Assembly (NCBI RefSeq): GCF_026341125.1
Contig: NZ_JAPEOR010000001.1
Span: 2,170,001 to 2,234,000 of the forward strand
Length of the DNA: 64,000 nucleotides
Source: Streptomyces sp. NBC_01142
GTDB lineage: Bacteria; Actinomycetota; Actinomycetes; Streptomycetales; Streptomycetaceae
Reading direction: 5' to 3'
Part shown: piece by piece, positions 29,988 through 38,096 of the stretch
How the letters are laid out: every line of letters starts with the position of its first letter
Position numbering within the stretch: position 1 is the first letter of the stretch
The notes under the pieces: model-generated
What the model was told of the DNA's origin: nothing
Seen by the model: only the letters and a program-made list of their open reading frames with translations
Databases searched by the model: none
Program-made: the position numbers and the translations under genes

Positions 29988-30794
29988 ATGCCGAAGCTGC
30001 CACACAAAGTTGTCCAGACGCTTCTCGTATTGCTTGCGCTTGCGGGAATCGGGGTGCTGATTCTCATACAGATTGCCCTATACGGAGCGCATGCAGATAG
30101 TTGGAAGTTGTGGATCCCAGGCTTCTTGGCAAGCATAGTTGCTGTGTTGGTAGTTTATGTTGTTTCCAAGACGATTCTTCGTTCAACGCATTCGTTCCTT
30201 TCGGACGAGGCCATCCGCAATCTCAGTGACAGAATCGTGCAATCCGTTGAACAAGTGGCTGGCGTGAAACAGGGTGCATACGCCCGTATACATCGATGGT
30301 ACGAGATTCCTTGGGCAGACCTGCTGACACAAGCATCCGAGATTGATGTTCTTGCTTCATATATGGATACCTGGGTCAATCACGTGTCAACTGACCTCAA
30401 GGCCGCCTTTGCGCGTGGGGGTATCGTCCGTCTTTATCTGCCCCAGATCGGAACTGATGCAGCTAAACGAGTGAAAGAGCGCTTTCCTGAATACAATCAA
30501 GCGTCGATTAGATCCAAGATTCAAAACACTCCCGAAAAAATCCAAACCCTCAGAGGGGACCCCTCTTCCCGTAAGGGCGAGCTTGAGGTTTGGTGGACAA
30601 CCACGTTTTGTATGTGGTGCCTCGTCTTGATTGACCGTCGCTGGCTCATAATCGACCCATTTGACCATTTTCGACGTGGCGCAATCGAGGGGCCTGGCGT
30701 CTTGATCGACCTGGATAAAAACCCCGATTGGGCGGTGTGGGCCGAGAAAGAGATCGCTGGATTTAGAGCGAATGCAACGCAACAAATCCTGTAA
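29988..30794 (+). CDS. Two-helix membrane protein with possible PLD-like domain
   Basis: A 268-aa protein with two N-terminal membrane helices (TLLVLLALAGIGVLILIQIA and LWIPGFLASIVAVLVVYVV), then a soluble domain of about 200 aa. The segment ADLLTQASEIDVLASYMDTW, followed by AAFARGGIVRLYLP and later VLIDRRWLIIDPFDHF, has the rhythm of phospholipase-D-like domains without the HKD residues; domains of this kind act as sensors or structural parts in some bacterial immune proteins. The ATG follows AGGAG. Low G+C and divergent pairing with the SDR gene suggest that the two form one transferred module. Function is unknown. Confidence 0.7.
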   Translation: MPKLPHKVVQTLLVLLALAGIGVLILIQIALYGAHADSWKLWIPGFLASIVAVLVVYVVSKTILRSTHSFLSDEAIRNLSDRIVQSVEQVAGVKQGAYARIHRWYEIPWADLLTQASEIDVLASYMDTWVNHVSTDLKAAFARGGIVRLYLPQIGTDAAKRVKERFPEYNQASIRSKIQNTPEKIQTLRGDPSSRKGELEVWWTTTFCMWCLVLIDRRWLIIDPFDHFRRGAIEGPGVLIDLDKNPDWAVWAEKEIAGFRANATQQIL

Positions 30795-31092
30795 CCTGCC
30801 TTACATCTTTTGTCGCCCCTGCTGTTTATAATCCGTCCTCATATGGCAGAACGAGCAAGACCCACATTTGATGAACAAGCCGTCGCGAAAGCACTCGGCA
30901 CCAAGGCCCAAGAGGTGACCGATCCGGCCTACGGGCAGGGCCAGCACTTTCAGGTCCGAAGCGACAAGATTTTTTTGAGCCTTGACACCTTCCCCGAGGC
31001 CGGCGTCTCCCGCATCACCACCAAAGGCGCACGTATCGAGCTGTTCGGCGGCTCCCTCCCGACAGTTGAAGATGAAGGCGTCGTGTTCCTCA

Positions 31093-32020
31093 GAGCGTGT
31101 CTGAGATCCGCCGTATCGGCTGTATGGGTGACTCGTTGAGTGGTGTGTGAGTGCTGCTGGGGATGGTTACCCGTCTGATCTGACGGATGAACAGTGGGCG
31201 TTGATTGAGCCGTTGCTGCCTGCTCCAAGGACGGGTCGCAAGGGCGGGCGGCGGGAGAAGCACCCGCGTCGGCGGATCGTGGACGCGATCTTGTACTTGG
31301 CGCGGACCGGGTGCCAGTGGCGGTATCTGCCCAAGGATTTCCCGCCCTTCCAGACGGTGTACTGGTACTTCACCTGGTGGCACGACGACGGCACCGTGGA
31401 GCGCGTCCACGACGCGCTGCGGGTCAAGGTCCGCGAGGCCGACGGCCGTTCCGCTGAGCCGTCCGCGGGCCTGGTCGACTCGCAGTCCGTGCGGGCGGCC
31501 GACACGGTGCCGAAGTCCACCAGCGGCTTCGACGCGGGCAAGAAGACCAAGGGCCGCAAACGGTTCATCGTCACCGACACCCTCGGCCTCCTCCTGGCCG
31601 TGCACGTGCTGGCCGCAAGCGTCCAGGACCGCGACGGAGCCAAGCGCTCCCTGCTGTGGACCCGCCTGGACCACCCAACCATCGAGAAGATCTGGGCCGA
31701 CCAGGGCTTCGCCGGCCGACTCGTCGAGTGGTCCTCTGCCGTCTTGCACCGCACGCTGGAGATCGTCCGCAAGGACCCCGGACAGCGCGGCTTCAAGGTC
31801 CAGCCGAAGCGCTGGGCGGTGGAGCGCACGTTCGCCTGGATCACCACACGCCGCCGCCTGGCCTGCGACTACGAACGCAACCCGGCCCACTCCGAAACCA
31901 TGATCCGCTGGGCCATGACCGACCTGATACTCCGCCGACTCACCCGAGGCCGACCCGCCACCCGCCAAGGACCCCGACCACTACGGAAAATCACCCCGTA
32001 ACCCGATCTCAGACACGCTC
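31093..32020 (+). mobile_element. 928-bp IS5-family element, copy 1
   Basis: Bounded by inverted repeats GAGCGTGTCTGAGATC / GATCTCAGACACGCTC and by the target duplication TCA (31090-31092 and 32021-32023), a TNA target as used by IS1031-like IS5 elements. It interrupts the SSB-like gene. Two further copies of the same length occur at 34996 and 58895. Confidence 0.92.
31147..32001 (+). CDS. IS5-family transposase (copy 1)
   Basis: A 284-aa single-frame transposase beginning at GTG. The N-terminal part matches the DUF4096-type domain of IS5 transposases (YPSDLTDEQWALIEPLLPAP, ILYLARTGCQWRYLPKDFPP). The DDE core follows: first Asp in GLVDSQSVRAADTV, second in IWADQGFAGRLVEW, Glu in WAVERTFAWITTRRRLACDY. 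The protein is identical to those of the other two copies, so transposition is recent and the enzyme is probably functional. Confidence 0.92.
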   Translation: MSAAGDGYPSDLTDEQWALIEPLLPAPRTGRKGGRREKHPRRRIVDAILYLARTGCQWRYLPKDFPPFQTVYWYFTWWHDDGTVERVHDALRVKVREADGRSAEPSAGLVDSQSVRAADTVPKSTSGFDAGKKTKGRKRFIVTDTLGLLLAVHVLAASVQDRDGAKRSLLWTRLDHPTIEKIWADQGFAGRLVEWSSAVLHRTLEIVRKDPGQRGFKVQPKRWAVERTFAWITTRRRLACDYERNPAHSETMIRWAMTDLILRRLTRGRPATRQGPRPLRKITP

Positions 32021-33082
32021 TCAGAAAGGATGCGCAGCAGGAGCACTCAAGCGTCGTGTTGCATCCCGATGGGGGAGTGACCGTTGGGTACATGGTCGAC
32101 ACCGGCCCGGCCGCAGTGTCCGGCCTGCCCGACGACCTTGAAGACACCGAGCAGATCAATGCGCAGCAGCAGGCCGCTCCGGAGCCGGTAGACCCGGACC
32201 CCGAAGACGTGGCGTCACCAGCAGTCGACACCCCTGCGCAAAAGCCCCCGGAGAAGCCGTCCGAGGCAACTCCCGACCGCACGCCTGGCGCTTTCCCTGA
32301 CGTTCGGCCGATGATCCAGCGCGTCGGTACCCCCGAGCCGGGCAAGACCGCGGAGGCGGCCACACCACAAGAGGCGCAGAGCACACCGGGCGACGCCGAG
32401 ACCGGCGAGGCCGAGCGCCAACGAGTCAAGCTGGTCGGCCGACTGCGACGAACCCCCAGCGTGCGGGAGAACGCGAGCGGCAAGCTCGTTGGCAAGTTCC
32501 CCCTGGCCGTCCACCTTGAAGACGGCACGACCCAGTGGCACAACATCCTGGCCTTCGGTGAGCGCGCCGCAGCACTCAAGACGCGCATGGAGGCCGGCGA
32601 GTTGGTCAAGGGAAATGAGATCGAGGTCGTGGGTTATCTGCACGCGCGGGAGTATCAGGGCAGGGACGGCATGACTAAGACGGTGTCCTATGTGGTGATC
32701 ACTCGTTGGGTTATTCATGGGGCGGGGTACGTGGAGTTGGATTGTTCCGGACGGCTTATGGGAGCTCGCCAGGCCGTTGATTCCGGAGGAACGAGTGCGA
32801 CCGCAGGGCGGTGGAACACCGAACACGCCTGATGAGACGTTGTTCGCAGCGATCATCTACGTGCTCGTCAGCGGCTGCGCCTGGCGGGCTTTGCCGCCAT
32901 GCTTCGGCATATCGAAGTCGACCGCGCATCGCCGGTTCATGATCTGGTCGAGGGCCGGGGTGTGGGGCCGGCTGCACGAAGCGGTCCTGCACCAACTCGA
33001 CGACGCAGGCCTCATCGACGTCTCCCGAGTCGTCCTCGACTCCGCCCACGTCCGGGCTAAAAAGGTGCCTCTATGGTTTTCG

Positions 33083-34285
33083 TCAAGCCGTAGCCGCTGT
33101 GGGTGGTTGGTAGAAGGTGCCGTCTCGGAGCATGGCGAAGAGGACGTCGATGCGTCGTCGGGCGAGCGCGATGAGGGCGGCGATGTGGTGCTTCCCCTCC
33201 CTGCGTTTGCGGTCGTAGTAGGCGCGTGACTCGGGCTGGGAGAGTGAGGCGAACGCGGCGAGGTAGAAGGCTCTCTTGAGCTGTTTGTTGCCTCGCCGGG
33301 AGGGGTGTTCGCCGCGGATGGAGGAGCCGGAGTTCCGGGTCACGGGAGCGAGGCCGGCGTAGGCAGCGAGATGGCCGGCGGTGGCGAAGCCGCTGCCGTC
33401 TCCGACGTCGACGAGGATGCGGGCCGCGGTCCTGATCCCGATGCCGGGCATCGAGATCAGGACCTGGGAAAGAGGGTGGGCCTCCAGGAGTTCCTCGATC
33501 CTCGCGGCGAGGAGTTTGCGCTGGTCAAGAACGGACTGGAGCGAACTCGCAAGGCTGGGGACGATCAGCGCGGCAGCCTCGGTGCCCGGAACGACGACGG
33601 TCTGTTCGTCGAGTGCGGTGAAGACGTCCTCGACCAGCCGCTCCGCCATCCGCGGCGCTTTGGGACGTATCAAGGTCACGAGGCGACGGCGTCCGGCTTT
33701 GCGGATCTGGGCGGGTGAGCCGAACTGGTCGAGCAGTCTGAGCACGGCCGGGTGCTGGATGCGCGGGCCCAGGACCCGTTCGAGCGACGGGTGGATCTGG
33801 GTGAGGAGGCCGCGGAGCCGGTTGGCGATCCGGGTGGACTCGCCCGCGAGATCGTCGTCGAACCCGGCGATCATCGCGAGTTCGGCGACGGTCTCGTCGG
33901 CGGGATCGATGGTCCTCAGGGTGTGGGGCATCGCTCTGGCGGCGTCCGCGATGATGAACGCGTCGCGGGCATCGGTCTTGGCCTCACCGGGGTAAAGATC
34001 GGCGATCCGTCGCATTGTGAGACCGGGCAGGTAGGCGACCTGGCAGCCCGTGTCCCGCGCGACCGCCAGCGGCAGGGCCCCGATGGAAGCCGGCTGGTCG
34101 ACGACCACCAGCACCGTGCCGTGCTTGGCCCGGAGCTTGTCGAACAGCTCCCGCAGTTTCGGCTCACTGTTGGGCAGCGGCTTGTCGAACACCTTCTTCC
34201 CCGCCCGGCTCACGGCGGTGGCGTGGTGATCGCCCTTGCCGACGTCCAGGCCCAGATAGACGTCGATGCCAGTCTCGTCCGTCAT
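33083..34285 (-). CDS. IS110-family recombinase (DEDD transposase)
   Basis: A 400-aa recombinase with the N-terminal RuvC-like domain (YLGLDVGKGDHHATAVSRAG; VVVDQPASIGALPLAVARD; EAKTDARDAFIIADAAR, holding the DEDD acidic residues) and the C-terminal Tnp20 domain (LISMPGIGIRTAARILVDVG, AAYAGLAPVTRNSGSSIRGE) with its catalytic Ser region. Enzymes of this family use a structured bridge RNA to choose donor and target DNA. The frame is intact. Confidence 0.92.
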   Translation of the reverse strand: MTDETGIDVYLGLDVGKGDHHATAVSRAGKKVFDKPLPNSEPKLRELFDKLRAKHGTVLVVVDQPASIGALPLAVARDTGCQVAYLPGLTMRRIADLYPGEAKTDARDAFIIADAARAMPHTLRTIDPADETVAELAMIAGFDDDLAGESTRIANRLRGLLTQIHPSLERVLGPRIQHPAVLRLLDQFGSPAQIRKAGRRRLVTLIRPKAPRMAERLVEDVFTALDEQTVVVPGTEAAALIVPSLASSLQSVLDQRKLLAARIEELLEAHPLSQVLISMPGIGIRTAARILVDVGDGSGFATAGHLAAYAGLAPVTRNSGSSIRGEHPSRRGNKQLKRAFYLAAFASLSQPESRAYYDRKRREGKHHIAALIALARRRIDVLFAMLRDGTFYQPPTAATA

Positions 34286-34513
34286 GCCCTTCGCTCCCGT
34301 GCTCGCGTCCTCCCCGGCCTCACCTGCGGCATCAGCGTGCCGGCATCCACGTTACGAAGAGACTGCCCAAGGGGCGCTCGTGCCTCTAATCAGCGGTCTG
34401 CCAATGCCTCCGGCACCCGGCGACACCACCTTTTCGATCATGTGGACTGGGGGCGCAAGTCATACCGGGGCCGAAGGCCGGGAGCCTCATTGCGAGGCCA
34501 CGAAGAAGGTAAC
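34286..34513 (-). ncRNA. Predicted bridge RNA region of the IS110 element
   Basis: IS110 recombinases are guided by an RNA encoded in the long non-coding end, upstream of the gene. This end is about 230 bp, has several short inverted repeats, and contains GTGCCTCTA at 34380-34388. The same nine bases sit at the opposite tip of the element (33065-33073), as expected if a donor-binding loop copies the element end. The exact RNA ends are not determined. Confidence 0.4.
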
Positions 34514-34995
34514 GGGGCGAACTCACAGGTCCGAGCCCCGTGGACCGAGGCAAGCCGGGTTCCAAGATGCACGTCCTGTCGGACGCGAGCGGACTGCCCC
34601 TGGTCGTCGGGCTCTCCGCCGCCAACACCCATGACAGCGAAGGTCTGAAGCCCATGGTGGCGGGTCTCCAAACGAGACACGACCCCCACCGCGGCCGTCA
34701 CTTCAGGCCCCAACGCCTGCACGCCGACAAGGCCTACGACATCCCCCACCTGCGCAAATGGCTACGAGGCAAACGCATCGGGGTGCGGATCGCCCGCAAA
34801 GGCATCGAGTCCAGCGAACGACTCGGCCGTCGCAGGTGGGTCATCGAGCGGACCATGTCCTGGCTGACCGGATACCGCCGCCTCAACCACCGCTACGAAC
34901 GCCACCCCCGGAACTACCTGGCCTTTCTTGGCCTCGCCGCCGCCCTGTGCTGCTACAAGCGCCTCATCCGCCTAACCACATAGGACACCGTCTAA

Positions 34996-35923
34996 GAGCG
35001 TGTCTGAGATCCGCCGTATCGGCTGTATGGGTGACTCGTTGAGTGGTGTGTGAGTGCTGCTGGGGATGGTTACCCGTCTGATCTGACGGATGAACAGTGG
35101 GCGTTGATTGAGCCGTTGCTGCCTGCTCCAAGGACGGGTCGCAAGGGCGGGCGGCGGGAGAAGCACCCGCGTCGGCGGATCGTGGACGCGATCTTGTACT
35201 TGGCGCGGACCGGGTGCCAGTGGCGGTATCTGCCCAAGGATTTCCCGCCCTTCCAGACGGTGTACTGGTACTTCACCTGGTGGCACGACGACGGCACCGT
35301 GGAGCGCGTCCACGACGCGCTGCGGGTCAAGGTCCGCGAGGCCGACGGCCGTTCCGCTGAGCCGTCCGCGGGCCTGGTCGACTCGCAGTCCGTGCGGGCG
35401 GCCGACACGGTGCCGAAGTCCACCAGCGGCTTCGACGCGGGCAAGAAGACCAAGGGCCGCAAACGGTTCATCGTCACCGACACCCTCGGCCTCCTCCTGG
35501 CCGTGCACGTGCTGGCCGCAAGCGTCCAGGACCGCGACGGAGCCAAGCGCTCCCTGCTGTGGACCCGCCTGGACCACCCAACCATCGAGAAGATCTGGGC
35601 CGACCAGGGCTTCGCCGGCCGACTCGTCGAGTGGTCCTCTGCCGTCTTGCACCGCACGCTGGAGATCGTCCGCAAGGACCCCGGACAGCGCGGCTTCAAG
35701 GTCCAGCCGAAGCGCTGGGCGGTGGAGCGCACGTTCGCCTGGATCACCACACGCCGCCGCCTGGCCTGCGACTACGAACGCAACCCGGCCCACTCCGAAA
35801 CCATGATCCGCTGGGCCATGACCGACCTGATACTCCGCCGACTCACCCGAGGCCGACCCGCCACCCGCCAAGGACCCCGACCACTACGGAAAATCACCCC
35901 GTAACCCGATCTCAGACACGCTC
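34996..35923 (+). mobile_element. 928-bp IS5-family element, copy 2
   Basis: Same inverted repeats and length as copy 1, with TAA duplications at 34993-34995 and 35924-35926. It used as its target the very TAA that was the right-hand target duplication of element B, so it landed directly against that element. Confidence 0.92.
35050..35904 (+). CDS. IS5-family transposase (copy 2)
   Basis: The protein is identical to copy 1 over all 284 aa, with the same GTG start 54 bases inside the left end. All three DDE residues are present. Confidence 0.92.
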   Translation: MSAAGDGYPSDLTDEQWALIEPLLPAPRTGRKGGRREKHPRRRIVDAILYLARTGCQWRYLPKDFPPFQTVYWYFTWWHDDGTVERVHDALRVKVREADGRSAEPSAGLVDSQSVRAADTVPKSTSGFDAGKKTKGRKRFIVTDTLGLLLAVHVLAASVQDRDGAKRSLLWTRLDHPTIEKIWADQGFAGRLVEWSSAVLHRTLEIVRKDPGQRGFKVQPKRWAVERTFAWITTRRRLACDYERNPAHSETMIRWAMTDLILRRLTRGRPATRQGPRPLRKITP

Positions 35924-36116
35924 TAAGACGGCGCAGGAGATCTACTCAGTGGCGGTTAAACGGCGCTGAGCAAGCCTTTCGGCTTGGCAATGTGTCTATA
36001 TATTCTCTTCCACAAGAAACGCCAGGTCTCTCTGCGCACTCTTTTGGGATGACCCAGCCTGTCGTCCCTTTTTGCATCTTGACACCCAGGTATCCAATAT
36101 GAGAAAAGATCTATAT

Positions 36117-36422
36117 ATGTCAGAGGGAGGAGAAGGGCAACAACCACAACCAGAGGAACTGAACAGACACGCGGCGCCTCAAGAGCAGGTGGAGAGGCCT
36201 CCGATACGGCTGCCGATTGAGTCGGTCAAATCCGAGACTGTGGAAGAAAATCTTGTTTCCTATGTTGCCGCTGAAATGGCTCACCGTGACTACTGGGCTG
36301 AGGATGGAACACCGCATGAGCGGGCCGCGACGGAAGCCGCCAGCGGGAACCCCACAAGTCGTGTTTGCCGCCATGCTGCTTTCCCTTTTGGGTCTTCGTC
36401 CTGGGGAGGTCTGCGGGCTTAA
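36117..36422 (+). CDS. Possible small protein next to the integrase remnant
   Basis: An acidic, Gln/Glu/Pro-rich frame, MSEGGEGQQPQPEELNRHAA at the start, then VEENLVSYVAAEMAHRDYWA. The first 70 or so residues look protein-like, whereas the last 30 run through integrase coding DNA in another frame, so the true gene may be truncated there. No clear ribosome-binding site is seen. The stop is the TAA of the IS target duplication. Weakly supported. Confidence 0.3.
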   Translation: MSEGGEGQQPQPEELNRHAAPQEQVERPPIRLPIESVKSETVEENLVSYVAAEMAHRDYWAEDGTPHERAATEAASGNPTSRVCRHAAFPFGSSSWGGLRA

Positions 36423-37296
36423 GAGGTTGTCTCACGTGGCGTCAGATCTTTGCGGCATGATGCCTCGTCATGGGTGTTGGTCTGTCACAGCGATTGGTTC
36501 CAGATGAACTCTGGGCCTTGGTCGCTCCGTTGCTCCCTTCGTTCTCGTCGCGTCCGCAAGGCGGGGGCACCGCCCCGTGCGACGAGCGGGCCGTGTTCAC
36601 TGCCGTGGTGTATGTGCTGACCAGCGGTTGCGCATGGCGGTATCTTCCCGAGACGTTCGGCGTCTCTCCGGCCACCGCACACCGTCGGTTCTCGGTGTGG
36701 ACGAGGGACGGGCTGTGGAGGCGGCTGCATCGGGCGGTCCTGGATGAACTCGGTTCCCGCGGCGAGCTGGACTGGACCTCCGCGATCGTCGATGCGGCCT
36801 CGGTCCGCGCGAAAAAAGGGGATCGCTGACCGGGCGCAATCCGGTCGACCGGGGCAAGAAGGGCAGCAAGCTGCATGTCCTGTCCGACGCTCAGGGGTTA
36901 CCCCTGGCGCTCGGCGTGTCCGGCGCAAACGTCCACGACAGCCAGGCACTGCTGCCGCTGGTCCTGGGCATACCCGCGATCCGCTCGCGGCGCGGTCCGC
37001 GCCGACGCCGCCCCGGCAAGCTCCGCGCTGACAAGGCATACCACTCCGCCGAGCATCTGAAGTGGCTGCGCAGCCGCCACATCGTCCCCCGCATCGCACG
37101 GCCCGGCATTGAGTCCAGCGAACGCCTAGGCCGGCACCGCTGGAAGATCGAGCGGTCGATCTCCTGGCTCTTCGGCTACCGCCGCCTCACCGTCCGCTAC
37201 GAACGAAAGGGCTCACACTTCCTGGCTTTCCTCGGCCTCGCAGCGGCGCTGACCTGCTACAAGAAGCTGACCAAACTCACCACATGAGACAGGCTC
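36423..37296 (+). mobile_element. IS5-family element C (874 bp)
   Basis: Imperfect inverted repeats GAGGTTGTCTCACGTGG and CCACATGAGACAGGCTC, with TAA target duplications at 36420-36422 and 37297-37299. It interrupts the integrase between codons for Leu-Lys and Trp. Confidence 0.9.
36470..37287 (+). CDS. IS5-family transposase C, two frames joined by -1 frameshift
   Basis: The first frame (36470-36829) encodes the N-terminal domain (LVPDELWALVAPLLPSFSSR, SGCAWRYLPETFGVSPATAH) and ends soon after VRAKKGDR. The second frame continues as GSLTGRNPVDRGKKGSKLHV, LRADKAYHSAEHLKWLRSR and RHRWKIERSISWLFGYRRLT with the remaining DDE residues. The overlap contains AAAAAAGGGG, a classical slippery run; a -1 shift there gives one full transposase of about 270 aa. 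Programmed frameshifting is known in IS5-family subgroups. All catalytic residues appear present. Confidence 0.83.
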
Positions 37297-37800
37297 TAAA
37301 TGGAGCGCCGTTGATTTTGAGGCCGGCGTGCTCCGGGTCGAGATGACCCGCACGCTGGTCGGCGCAAAGGTCGATGAGAAAGGCACGAAATCCGAGGCCG
37401 GACAGCGCACGCTTCCACTGCCCGGCCCGGTAGCCGTGGCACTTCGGGCTTTCCATGCCCGCCAGGCAGCCGAGAAGCTGAAGGCGGGGGAGGCCTACGA
37501 GGACACCGGATACGTTCTGGTGGACAAGTGGGGAAGGCCCTGGACTTCCGAGCGTCTCCGCTACCACGCGTATCGGCTGATGGGGCAGGCCGGCGTTCGC
37601 AAGGTCCGCCCCTACGACGCCCGTCACAGTGCCCTCACCTTCCTGGCGACCAGTGGCGTCCCGGACACGGTGCTTGCGGCCTGGGCAGGCCACGCCAATG
37701 CCGCGTTTACCAAGAAGGTCTATGTGACCGTGGACCCCCAGCATCTGCGCGTGGCCGCTTCGGCCTTTGATCGGCTGCTCGGGTGAGACCAGGGGGCACG

Positions 37801-37832
37801 TCTCACAGATGTCTCACACACTGGATGTGAGA
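37801..37832 (+). promoter_or_regulatory. Integrase arm-type sites, right end
   Basis: TCTCAC at 37801 and 37812 (11 bp apart) and its inverse GTGAGA at 37827. They lie between the integrase gene and the attR core, matching the two copies near attL. Confidence 0.5.
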
Positions 37833-37911
37833 GCCCGGATAACAAGCCGCTGACCTGGACGTTTACCACAGCCCCCGGACTGGACGGACGGTGCGGACGG
37901 GGTTGGGCTCA

Positions 37912-37928
37912 AACTACCTGAACCGGGA
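37912..37928 (+). repeat. attR core (17-bp direct repeat)
   Basis: Exact copy of the core at 25500-25516. Together the two mark the ends of the integrated element. Confidence 0.8.
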
Positions 37929-37971
37929 GAACGCGGCCCGGGACACAAAGGCGCAGGTGGAGGACTCCTAG
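37912..37971 (+). pseudogene. Displaced original 3' end of the HTH gene
   Basis: Twenty codons including the stop, NYLNRENAARDTKAQVEDS, match the end of the HTH gene at 25500-25559 in frame, with 48 of 60 bases identical. They have no start and no upstream coding part. This is what remains of the chromosomal gene end after the element inserted and supplied a substitute. Confidence 0.8.
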
Positions 37972-38096
37972 CGCAGCCGACGGTTACCCTCCGCCCGTCT
38001 CCCGCCCCGGCGCGCAGGGAAGCCGCGACATGGGTGCCGTGTCGCAGAAGAACTGCTCCGCGACAGCATCACCTGAATCACCTGAGCCCAGAGGTT

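Larger units (their letters stand above)
33066..34513 (-). mobile_element. IS110-family element
   Basis: About 1.45 kb, inserted in a run of G residues (GG before, GGGG after), with no inverted repeats as usual for IS110. Removing it restores the host transposase frame exactly, which fixes the ends to within the ambiguity of the G run. It has a short end after the recombinase gene and a long non-coding end of about 230 bp before it. Confidence 0.82.
32717..34983 (+). pseudogene. IS5-family transposase B, split by IS110
   Basis: The N-terminal half (32717 to about 33065: VPDGLWELARPLIPEERVRP, SGCAWRALPPCFGISKSTAH, VVLDSAHVRAKK) and the C-terminal half (about 34514-34983: ELTGPSPVDRGKPGSKMHVL, LHADKAYD, RRRWVIERTMSWLTGYRRLN) join in frame as RAKKGGELTGPSP when the IS110 element is removed. 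The DDE residues are thus present but on separate pieces, and the transposase is inactive. Confidence 0.85.
32679..34992 (+). mobile_element. IS5-family element B, itself interrupted by an IS110 element
   Basis: Inverted repeats GACGGTGTCCTATGTGG (32679) and CCACATAGGACACCGTC (ending 34992) are perfect, with TAA target duplications at 32676-32678 and 34993-34995. Without the inserted IS110 element it would be about 870 bp. It entered the SSB-like gene near its 3' end. Confidence 0.88.
30843..35969 (+). pseudogene. SSB-like OB-fold protein gene, split in three by insertion sequences
   Basis: Three pieces read in one frame once the insertions and their TNA duplications are removed: 30843-31092, 32024-32678 and 35927-35969. 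Across the first junction the codons read FLRKDAQQEHSSVV, across the second GRDGMTKTAQEIYSVAVKRR, then TGA. The product (about 315 aa) has an N-terminal domain, a Pro/Glu/Ala-rich linker, and a C-terminal OB-fold resembling single-stranded-DNA-binding proteins (VKLVGRLRRTPSV, PLAVHLEDGTTQWHNILAFG, LVKGNEIEVVGYLHAREYQG). SSB-like genes of this kind are frequent on actinobacterial plasmids and integrative elements. The gene is dead as it stands. Confidence 0.85.
36330..37786 (+). pseudogene. Tyrosine recombinase (integrase) of the element, truncated and IS-interrupted
   Basis: Only the catalytic half remains. Up to 36422 it reads VVFAAMLLSLLGLRPGEVCG with the first catalytic Arg; from 37300 it resumes in frame as LKWSAVDFEAGVLRVEMTRT and continues to YDARHSALTFLATSG (second Arg), AWAGHANAAFTKKVYV (His and nucleophile Tyr) and a normal C-terminus. 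The N-terminal arm-binding and core-binding domains are missing. The remaining 3' end lies about 125 bp from the attR core, the usual place for an integrase gene. The element is probably unable to excise by itself. Confidence 0.82.

Noticed and set aside
25500..37971. tRNA-type attachment site for the integrated element
   Set aside because: The repeated core and flanks read as the end of the HTH protein in both places, and no cloverleaf fold is apparent.
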